Part shown: in pieces, positions 57,181 to 64,000 of the stretch
Position numbering within the stretch: the stretch's first letter is position 1
Layout: every line of letters starts with the position of its first letter
DNA from: Actinopolyspora alba
GTDB taxonomy: Bacteria; Actinomycetota; Actinomycetes; Mycobacteriales; Pseudonocardiaceae
Assembly (NCBI RefSeq): GCF_900112765.1
Contig: NZ_FOMZ01000008.1
Location: forward strand, 1 to 64,000
Length of the DNA: 64,000 bases
Direction: 5' to 3'
The notes under the pieces: generated by a model
What the model was told of the DNA's origin: nothing
The model's database searches: none
Seen by the model: the letters and a program-made list of their open reading frames with translations, nothing else
Position numbers and translations under genes: made by a program

Positions 57181-57607
57181 CCAGAACACGGCACGAAGTA
57201 TGCCGACACCACCAACCGCACCGCACCCCTGACCAGCCGGTAATCACACGACCGCGCGAACTCGCCACGTCACAGACCTTCTCCCAGATATGGCGAGCAC
57301 AGCGCTTGGCTATCACGCCGTGGTAATTGTGCCGCTCCAACCTCCACGCACGTGGAGAGCACCCCTCTGCGACCTGCGACTTTACAACCGCCGCCGCACG
57401 TTTTCACACCGCCGAACCAACGAGAAACCTCCTTGCGTCACGGACCAGCTTCCTGGCAACACCGCATGAGCGAACGCTACATCGAGTTACCCAGCCATCC
57501 GAAAAATCACCTTCAACGGCAGCTGGCCGGAGGCGAACCAAACCGGAATCTCGTATGGACCATGAGACCGTCTCGTGCCAGCGTCCACGACGTGGTGGAC
57601 GGCACGA
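57181..57607. other. Intergenic region with CRISPR-like unit
   Basis: 427 bp containing CRISPR-like unit 4 and a leader-like region to about 57435. A possible decayed extra repeat lies at 57273-57301. No gene is supported. Confidence 0.5.
57335..57363 (-). CRISPR. Solitary type I-E-like CRISPR repeat, unit 4
   Basis: GCTCCAACCTCCACGCACGTG then GAGAGCACC. The leader-like sequence 57364-57435 matches unit 3 over about 70 bases. A weak GGCGAGCAC remnant 62 bp away (about 57290) may be a decayed second repeat. Confidence 0.65.
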
Positions 57608-57971
57608 CTACTCGGTCGTCTTGGGGTGTCCCGTACCGGCGTGAGTGAGCCAAACGGTGCGGCGCTGTTCGTCGAGGAGATACCAAACGCGTCCACCGCC
57701 GGTGACTTCTATCTGCCACGCGGGCAGTTCGCGCCCCTCGAAGGTTCCGGTACGCGGCGTTCCCTTGAGCCGCTGGTAACGATGAGTCTCCATTCGTGGA
57801 GCTGGGTCGTTGCTCAGCTGTTCCCAAACGCGGCGCGTGTTGCCAGGAGCCTGTTGACACAGTTCGTCCCAGCCTTTACCGGCCTCACTGGTACCGCACC
57901 GAGTCTCCCACTAGATCCTGCGCCGCTGGTGGGGCGACGCGCTGCTTACGTCGGGTTCCGCCACCGCTCAT
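57608..57971 (-). pseudogene. Type II toxin gene disrupted by a single-base frameshift
   Basis: The gene starts at ATG 57971, overlapping the antitoxin stop (ATGA). It reads MSGGGTRRKQRVAPPAAQDL and then stops early in that frame. The expected continuation is in the +1 frame (WETRCGTSEAGKGWDELCQQ, APGNTRRVWEQLSND, METHRYQRLKGTPRTGTFEG, WQIEVTGGGRVWYLLDEQRR, TVWLTHAGTGHPKTTE). One extra base near the GTGGGAG at about 57915 explains the break. The joined product would be about 120 residues, like actinomycete RelE-type toxins of this group. Restart at ATG 57793 could still make the C-terminal 61 residues. Confidence 0.65.
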
Positions 57972-58447
57972 ACGTTGTCGGGAGGTTCGGTGGCCGGGCC
58001 GTGGTCGGTGGCATCGGTGGTCAGCGAGGCGTGCACCTCCGGGTCGGCGTGCGCCTCCACCGTGTGTTTCCAGGACTCGATAACCCGCGTCACGGGCGCC
58101 GGATTGTCGATGGTCTCGGTGGCGCGCAGTGTCTCGACGAGTTCCACCACGAACGCACGGACGTCCTCGGCGGGCAGGAAACACACCCCAGGGAAATGCT
58201 TCGGGACGACATCGACCAGTGAGGACAGCGCGGCCCCGTCCTGGCGCATCATGGCCGTGAAAAGTGCGGTGGTGGCCGAGACGACCTCGTTCTCCTGCTC
58301 GGCCCGGGCAGCGGTGGTCAGCACCAGGTCCTCGTCGTCACGGCGGCGCAGCCACAGATGACGGCTACGGCTCGCATCGATCTTGGCGACCGTGTCCTTG
58401 GGATGGTTGACCAGGTCGGAGAACCGAACCTCCAGAGCACGTTCCAT
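57968..58447 (-). CDS. Prevent-host-death-like antitoxin
   Basis: The protein is about 159 residues from ATG 58447. The N-terminal MERALEVRFSDLVNHPKDTV with KIDASRSRHLWLRRRDDEDL resembles the YefM/Phd DNA-binding half used by actinomycete antitoxins. The helical C-terminus (RAEQENEVVSATTALFTAMM, DGAALSSLVDVVPKHFPGV, EDVRAFVVELVETLRATET) would wrap the toxin. The ribosome site is weak. It is translationally coupled to the frameshifted toxin gene, so it is presently an antitoxin without an intact partner. Confidence 0.72.
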   Translation of the reverse strand: MERALEVRFSDLVNHPKDTVAKIDASRSRHLWLRRRDDEDLVLTTAARAEQENEVVSATTALFTAMMRQDGAALSSLVDVVPKHFPGVCFLPAEDVRAFVVELVETLRATETIDNPAPVTRVIESWKHTVEAHADPEVHASLTTDATDHGPATEPPDNV

Positions 58448-58582
58448 AGTTTTAAACCAGTGCGAAACTCGAAGAGGCTCGAGCAGCCCCACAGACACTC
58501 ACGGACGTCTTTACCTCCGCAGAGAGCGCCGCTCAGCGGGATCTCCGGACTCCGTCACGACCTTCGTGGGATGAGCAAGTGG

Positions 58583-58792
58583 CTATCCGTTATCCGAGCT
58601 CGAAGGCGATGGACGCCAGTACAGCATCCCCACCGCGAAGACCACGGCGAGGCACGCGAGCACCCCAATGCCCCGGAAGTTGCCCTGCTCGCCCGAGTCG
58701 AACAGCGACGGTATGAGCAACATCAATGCGGCAGCCGACACGGTCATTCCGGCCAGACTGACCACGAAAAGCCAATTCTCTTTCATCATCAT
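58583..58792 (-). CDS. Two-helix small membrane protein
   Basis: About 69 residues, starting in a run of ATG codons (58792, 58789, 58786) behind AAGG. Two membrane helices: ENWLFVVSLAGMTVSAAALM and GIGVLACLAVVFAVGMLYW. The tail is polar (SPSSSDNG). Such short membrane proteins sometimes act as toxins or transporter subunits, but there is no positive evidence here. It lies between the second toxin-antitoxin pair and the broken antitoxin copy. Confidence 0.5.
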   Translation of the reverse strand: MMMKENWLFVVSLAGMTVSAAALMLLIPSLFDSGEQGNFRGIGVLACLAVVFAVGMLYWRPSPSSSDNG

Positions 58793-58795
58793 CAC

Positions 58796-59584
<789 letters not shown>

Positions 59585-59725
59585 GCACCGTCCTTCTCAT
59601 GGCGACGCCGTCGCCCCGGACGATCGTGCCGGCGGAACCTCGCCCCGGCTCGCCACGCGGACCCAAAGACCCCAAAGACCGGATCCCTCGGAATACCGAA
59701 CCGGGGGCGCTCGTTTCTCCGTTTG

Positions 59726-59741
59726 ATACCCCCTGGGGTAT
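59726..59741. promoter_or_regulatory. CstR-type operator before the sulfur operon
   Basis: ATACCCCCTGGGGTAT, an inverted repeat of 16 bp. It lies 12 bp before ATG 59753 and may overlap the promoter of rhodanese-cstB. Confidence 0.8.
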
Positions 59742-59752
59742 AGGAAGTGATT

Positions 59753-60073
59753 ATGCCGGAAGAGTCGATCGAAGTGACCGTCGAGGACCTGGCCACCGCC
59801 CGTGACGCGGGTGCGGAAGTCCTCGACGTGCGCTCTCCTGAGGAGTACGCACAGGGACACGTCCCCGGAGCGCGCAACGTCCCGCTGGAACAGCTGCTGC
59901 GGACACCCGGTGAGTTCCCGGACGGCGTACGGGTGGTCTGCCAGTCCGGTGGCCGCAGCCTGCGAGCCGCCCAAGCCCTGCGCGAAGCGGGAGTCAAAGC
60001 GGTTTCGGTTTCCGGTGGCACAGCCGCGTGGATCGAATCCGGCCGGGACACCGAAGGAGGTGCGGCGCGATGA
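59753..60073 (+). CDS. Single-domain rhodanese sulfurtransferase
   Basis: The protein is 106 residues from ATG 59753, with AGGAAG upstream. LDVRSPEEYAQGHVPGARNV is the rhodanese N-terminal motif, and VVCQSGGRSLRAAQALREAG is the active loop with the persulfide-carrying cysteine. It should move sulfane sulfur between thiols such as bacillithiol/mycothiol persulfide and sulfite. Its stop overlaps the start of the CstB-like gene (ATGA). First gene of the operon behind the second CstR box. Confidence 0.92.
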   Translation: MPEESIEVTVEDLATARDAGAEVLDVRSPEEYAQGHVPGARNVPLEQLLRTPGEFPDGVRVVCQSGGRSLRAAQALREAGVKAVSVSGGTAAWIESGRDTEGGAAR

Positions 60074-61503
60074 CACGAACCATGACAGACATGACGGAGA
60101 CGCCGGAACAACGGCTGCCGGAGACACCGCACGTCGAGGTGATCGCCACCTCTTCCCTGGGGGACCGCAGCTACCTGGCGACCGACGGTGAGACGGCGGT
60201 GGTGGTCGATCCACAGCGCGATGTGGACCGGGTCCTCGCCCTGGCGGGTCGCCTCGACGTGCGGATCGGGCTCGTGCTGGAGACGCACATCCACAACGAC
60301 TACGTGTCCGGCGGGCTGGAGCTGGCCCGGCTCACCGGGGCCGAGTACGGGGTGGCGGCGGCCGACGAGGCGCCGTTCGACCACCGCCCGCTGCACGACG
60401 GGGAGGTCGTGGCGGTCTCCGGGAACCTGCGGGTGCGGGCACTGGCCACCCCCGGGCACACCTTCCACCACCTGTCCTACCTGCTGGAGAACGACTCCGG
60501 CACGTTCGGCGCCTTCACCGGTGGTTCGCTGCTGTTCGGCACCACCGGCCGCACCGACCTGCTCGGTGAGCAGCACAGCGAACAGCTCGCCCGGCACCAG
60601 TACGCCTCGGCCCGGAAGCTGGCCGACGTGCTGCCGGACGGGGCGCGGATATGGCCCACGCACGGCTTCGGCAACTTCTGCTCGGCCACCCAGGCGTCCG
60701 GCGACTCCAGCACCATCGAGCAGCAGCGGGAGTTCAACCCCGCGCTGACGCTGTCCGAGGGCGAGTTCGTCGAGAGCATCCTCTCCGGGCTGGACGCCTA
60801 TCCCGCCTACTACGCGCACATGGGGGTGCGGAACATCGCCGGTCCCGAACCGCTGGACCTGCGGCGCCCCGCCGAGGCGAGCCCGGACGAGCTGGCTCGG
60901 CGGCTGGAGCACGGCGAGTGGGTGGTGGACCTGCGCTCGCGGAAGGCATACGTCCGCTCGCACCTGGCGGGCACGGTCGGGCTGGGGCTGGACGGGCCGA
61001 TGGTGACCTGGCTGGGCTGGATGATCGACTGGGGCTCCCCGATCACGCTGCTGGGCGAGTCGCCCGAGCAGGTCGCGGAGGCACAGCGCGAGCTGGCCCG
61101 CATCGGCATCGACAAGTTCGCGGCGGCGGCGAGCGGGCAGCCCGCCGAGCTGGCCGCCGATCCGGCGCGGCTGCGCGAGACCACCACGGCGAGCTTCGCC
61201 GACCTCGCTGCCACGCGCTCCGGCGAGCACAACGGGATGCCGCCCGCGGACGTGGTGCTGGACGTGCGGACCAACAACGAGTTCCGCGACTCCCACGTCA
61301 CCGGCGCGGTGCACATTCCGCTGTACGAACTGCCGAAGCGAGTGGGCGAGGTTCCCGAGGGCACTGTGTGGGTGCACTGCGGCAGCGGTTATCGCGCCAC
61401 CGCGGCGGCCTCGCTGCTGGAGTCGGACGGCCGCACGGCGGTGCTGGTCGACGACGAGTTCGGCGCGGCCGGGAACGCGGGGCTCGACCTCACCTCCTCC
61501 TGA
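60070..61503 (+). CDS. cstB: CstB-like persulfide dioxygenase-rhodanese
   Basis: The protein is 477 residues from ATG 60070. The N-terminal metallo-beta-lactamase domain has LETHIHNDYVSGGLELARLT (iron ligands H, H, D), ALATPGHTFHHLSY and WPTHGFGNFCSATQ. A middle rhodanese-like domain (about 280-370, VVDLRSRKAYVRSHLAGTVG) lacks the catalytic cysteine. The C-terminal rhodanese (about 390-477) has LDVRTNNEFRDSHVTGAVHI and the active VHCGSGYRATAA. This three-domain order is that of CstB, which oxidises low-molecular-weight thiol persulfides, making thiosulfate. It belongs to the CstR-controlled sulfide detoxification operon. Confidence 0.92.
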   Translation: MTRTMTDMTETPEQRLPETPHVEVIATSSLGDRSYLATDGETAVVVDPQRDVDRVLALAGRLDVRIGLVLETHIHNDYVSGGLELARLTGAEYGVAAADEAPFDHRPLHDGEVVAVSGNLRVRALATPGHTFHHLSYLLENDSGTFGAFTGGSLLFGTTGRTDLLGEQHSEQLARHQYASARKLADVLPDGARIWPTHGFGNFCSATQASGDSSTIEQQREFNPALTLSEGEFVESILSGLDAYPAYYAHMGVRNIAGPEPLDLRRPAEASPDELARRLEHGEWVVDLRSRKAYVRSHLAGTVGLGLDGPMVTWLGWMIDWGSPITLLGESPEQVAEAQRELARIGIDKFAAAASGQPAELAADPARLRETTTASFADLAATRSGEHNGMPPADVVLDVRTNNEFRDSHVTGAVHIPLYELPKRVGEVPEGTVWVHCGSGYRATAAASLLESDGRTAVLVDDEFGAAGNAGLDLTSS

Positions 61504-61605
61504 CGACCGGTGAACCCCCGCCCCTCTTACCCCGGAGCGGACGGCACCGTGCGGGGCCCGGTGACGGAGCTCCGCCGGAGAACACGACCAACGGAAGGGA
61601 ACCAA

Positions 61606-62202
61606 TTGTCGAGCGAAACCCCCGAACTCCTGCACACGGCACAGCTGCGGGAGAACCTGCGAACCCACCCCCGAACCAGGCTGATCGACGTCCGCTCCCC
61701 CGGCGAGTTCGACTCGGTCAACATCCCGGGTTCGCACAACGTTCCGATCGAGCTGTTACGCGAGCGACGAGCCGAACTCGACAGTTGGCACGACGATCCG
61801 GTGGTGCTGGTGTGCGCATCGGGTGCTCGTGCCGAGCAGGCCAGAACACTGCTGGAACAGGCTGGAGTGGACGGCTGTCACGTGCTGCGGGGCGGAATCG
61901 AGGAATGGCAGCGGGAAGGTGGCGAGGTCAACCGGGGCAACGGGGTCTGGCCGATGGAAAGGCAGGTCCGACTGGTCGCGGGATCGCTGGTGCTGACCGG
62001 CGTGTTGGGCAGTCTCGCCTACCGGCCGCTGAAGTGGCTGGCGGGGTTCGTGGGCGCGGGGCTGACGTTCGCCGCGATCAGTGACACCTGCGCGATGGCT
62101 CGACTGCTGGGCATGCTGCCGCACAACCGGAGGAGCGCGGTGGATCCGGAAGCCGCGCTGTCCGCCGTCACCGCCGCCGAACCGGGCGCGCCGCATGCGT
62201 GA
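61606..62202 (+). CDS. Rhodanese fused to DUF2892 membrane domain
   Basis: The protein is 198 residues, TTG 61606 with GAAGGGA upstream. The N-terminal rhodanese has LIDVRSPGEFDSVNIPGSHN and the active VLVCASGARAEQARTLLEQA. Residues about 115-180 form a DUF2892 domain with two membrane helices (RLVAGSLVLTGVLGSLAYRP, WLAGFVGAGLTFAAISDTCA). It probably handles persulfide sulfur at the membrane, delivering to or receiving from the neighbouring transporter. It follows cstB by 102 bp and precedes the TauE/SafE gene by 93 bp. Confidence 0.9.
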   Translation: MSSETPELLHTAQLRENLRTHPRTRLIDVRSPGEFDSVNIPGSHNVPIELLRERRAELDSWHDDPVVLVCASGARAEQARTLLEQAGVDGCHVLRGGIEEWQREGGEVNRGNGVWPMERQVRLVAGSLVLTGVLGSLAYRPLKWLAGFVGAGLTFAAISDTCAMARLLGMLPHNRRSAVDPEAALSAVTAAEPGAPHA

Positions 62203-62295
62203 GGGCGGAACGAGCCGACCCCGGGCCTACCCGCGTAGGCACGACACCACGACGGACGGCCACGCGCCCGGGCACGCGACGCGGCGGGAAGCGGA

Positions 62296-63081
62296 ATGAT
62301 CGCGGCGATCGCGTTCGGGGTGGTCATCGGGCTGGCGATGGGACTGCTCGGCGCCGGTGGTTCGATCCTGGCGGTTCCGGCGTTGGTCTACGGCGTCGGC
62401 CTGCCGCTGCGGATCGCCATACCGGCATCGCTGTTGATCGTGGCGATCTCGGCGATCGGCGGGCTGCTGCCCCGGGCCCGACGCGAGAAGGTGCTCTGGC
62501 CGGTGGCGCTGGTGTTCGGCGCGGCCGGGGTTCCGGCCGCGTTCGGGGGTGCCGCGCTCGGCAGGTTGCTGCCGGACCGCTGGCTGCTGGTGTCGTTCGC
62601 GGTGCTCATGGTGGTGGTCGCGGTTCGGATGCTCACGGGCGGGGAAGCCCTGAGCGGCTCCTGCCGCACCGACACCGGTGGCATCGAGTGGCGCAGCTGC
62701 CTGCCGAAATCGCTGCTGAGCGGTGCGGGTGTCGGAGCGTTGACCGGGCTGTTCGGAGTGGGTGGCGGTTTCGTGGTGGTTCCGGCCCTGACCCTGCTGC
62801 TGGGACTGGCCGCGCAGCGGGCCGTGGCCACCTCACTGCTGGTGGTGCTGATCAACTCGGTGGCCGGGCTGGCCGCGCACTCCGGTGTCGTCGACGAGAT
62901 CGAGTATCCGGTGGTGCTGGCGTTCGCGATCACCGCGCTGGTGGTCTCGGCACTGGCCGCGCGGCTGACCGCGCGACTGCGGGCGGAGACGATCCGGCAC
63001 TGGTTCGGCTACGTGGTGCTGGTGATCGCGATCGGTGTGGGAGTGGCGGCGTTGACCAACCCGTCGGCGCTGGGCGGTTGA
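62296..63081 (+). CDS. TauE/SafE-family sulfite/thiosulfate exporter
   Basis: The protein is 261 residues from ATG 62296. Eight membrane segments. The family repeat is present twice: GVVIGLAMGLLGAGGSILAV at the start and GAGVGALTGLFGVGGGFVVV near residue 150. A short cysteine-bearing loop (GSCRTDTGGIEWRSCLPK) lies between halves. It should export sulfite or thiosulfate produced by CstB. Last gene of the cst-type cluster. Confidence 0.9.
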   Translation: MIAAIAFGVVIGLAMGLLGAGGSILAVPALVYGVGLPLRIAIPASLLIVAISAIGGLLPRARREKVLWPVALVFGAAGVPAAFGGAALGRLLPDRWLLVSFAVLMVVVAVRMLTGGEALSGSCRTDTGGIEWRSCLPKSLLSGAGVGALTGLFGVGGGFVVVPALTLLLGLAAQRAVATSLLVVLINSVAGLAAHSGVVDEIEYPVVLAFAITALVVSALAARLTARLRAETIRHWFGYVVLVIAIGVGVAALTNPSALGG

Positions 63082-63307
63082 TGCCGAAGGTCAGGCCGGG
63101 GAGCACGAGAAGTTCTTCGATTCCGGACCGTGGCGTGGCCACTGTGGGCGAGCACACCGCCTTCCGATTCCCGCCAACCGGAAACCTCGGCAAAACCGGG
63201 AACGAAGATCACTCTTAAGGCCGTCGTTTTTCACTCTTTAGAGGGATACGCTTCCCGTTACTTCACTTGATCCGACCCCGACGCCACTCGCACGCGGAAG
63301 GGGTTCG

Positions 63308-64000
63308 CATGCTCAGTAGTACTCGTCCGTCCGAATCGTTCGCCGTGTCGAGCCGAGTCCCACCGGTACTGGTGGGCCGTGAAGAAGAGCTCGACACCGT
63401 TACGGAACTGGTGCTCTCCCCTCCTGCCGTGCTGCTGCTGGAGGGGGAAGCGGGCGTGGGCAAAACACGCCTGATCCGCGAATCACTGGAACGCCCCGAG
63501 ATCGAGCGCACCATCCTGACCGGGGCCTGCCAGCCGCTCCAGGACCCCTTCCCCTACGGGCCGGTGATCGACGCGCTACGCGACCTCGATCCGCTCCCCG
63601 ACCCCGCACACCTCAATCCCGTCACCGGCGCGCTGCGCAGGCTGCTTCCCGAACTGGGCGAGTTCCTGCCCCCGACCCCGGAGCCGCTCGGTGACACGGC
63701 GGCGGAACGACACCAGTTGTTCCGCGGCGTGCACGCGCTGCTCGAAGCGAGCACTCCGGCGATCCTCGTGGTCGAGGACCTGCACTGGGCCGACGAGGGA
63801 ACCAGGGAACTGCTGCGGTTCCTGATCACCGATCAGCCCGGCGAACTGGCCCTCGTGCTGAGCTACCGCCGCGAGGAACTGGCCGGTGGCGTCCCCCTGG
63901 GAACGGCGTACCGACATCCGCGGCGGGCGCGCAGCGCGGTGATGACGCTGCGTCCGCTGAACACCGAGCAGGTGGGCACCCTGGCCGCGCACCTGCTGGG
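63308..64000 (+). CDS. LAL-type ATPase regulator, cut by the right window edge
   Basis: ATG 63308 opens a frame that continues past the right edge (at least 231 codons). The ATPase start is evident: PPVLVGREEELDTVTELVLS, Walker A LLLEGEAGVGKTRLIRESLE, an ILVVEDLHWADEGTRELLRF Walker B, and ALVLSYRREELAGG as sensor strand. By analogy with the LAL protein at 32942, a TPR-like middle and C-terminal LuxR domain are expected outside the window. Target genes are not visible. Confidence 0.85.

Noticed and set aside
57785-57810. CTCCA...TGGAG inverted repeat inside the toxin gene as a fifth CRISPR repeat
   Set aside because: Only the inner stem matches. The leader-like flank and the outer repeat bases are absent.

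Overview
The window is high-GC DNA from a filamentous-type actinomycete. The signs are GTG and TTG starts, strong GGAGG sites, tightly overlapped operons, many TetR/GntR/XRE/LuxR-LAL regulators, and a family 1 macrolide-type glycosyltransferase. The gene content fits Pseudonocardiales (Saccharopolyspora or Actinopolyspora like). That placement is inference; no rRNA or housekeeping marker is present.

Region 1 (about 1-10,950) is a mosaic of mobile DNA. The left end looks like part of an actinomycete integrative conjugative element (AICE): an SCO3933-like small protein, a GntR/UTRA regulator translationally coupled to a GT2 glycosyltransferase, and a low-GC orphan. At 4199-4240 lies the 3' part of a tRNA (an att core), followed by a tyrosine recombinase with a GntR-type DNA-binding domain fused at its C-terminus. 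A diverged copy of the att core lies exactly 6,480 bp further on (10681). Between them are an AT-rich Kiwa anti-phage pair (kwaA, and kwaB broken at a run of seven A), an APH-like kinase, a regulator fragment and small genes.

Region 2 (about 11-36 kb) is chromosomal and accessory metabolism. It holds an Orn/Lys/Arg decarboxylase-like protein, a Tat-exported GH64 glucanase, a TetR-DrrA-DrrB-glycosyltransferase detoxification operon with an 18-bp perfect operator, and a membrane protein with a C-terminal carboxypeptidase-regulatory-like domain. It continues with another TetR gene behind three 20-bp repeats, a GT-C membrane protein, two coupled NIS siderophore synthetases, a KefB-type antiporter ending in a UBP zinc finger, small proteins, an FNT channel, and a LAL regulator facing a secreted lipase.

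Region 3 (about 36-53 kb) contains an exonuclease next to a DUF5710/HNH-like protein, a MOSC protein, and an XRE regulator divergent from a type I methionine aminopeptidase around a 28-bp palindrome. It also has two aldo-keto reductases, an OhrR-like MarR, two medium-chain oxidoreductases, an arginase-family protein, a haloacid-dehalogenase/TetR pair, and an operon joining an ABC exporter to an ECF sigma/anti-sigma pair.

Region 4 (about 53-59 kb) is a decayed defence zone. Four dispersed leader-plus-repeat units match the type I-E CRISPR repeat layout, and two of them have a second repeat at exactly 61 bp. Two type II toxin-antitoxin pairs are interleaved, one with a frameshifted toxin, plus a broken duplicate of an antitoxin gene. 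No cas gene is visible.

Region 5 (59.2-63.1 kb) is a complete CstR-type persulfide/sulfide detoxification cluster: regulator, rhodanese, CstB-like persulfide dioxygenase-rhodanese, rhodanese-DUF2892 and TauE/SafE exporter, with two matching operators. The window ends inside a second LAL-type regulator.

A palindromic element with core CGATTTCTCGCGAAATCG recurs seven times between genes across the chromosome-like part, and a longer repeat of about 145 bp occurs near two of these copies.
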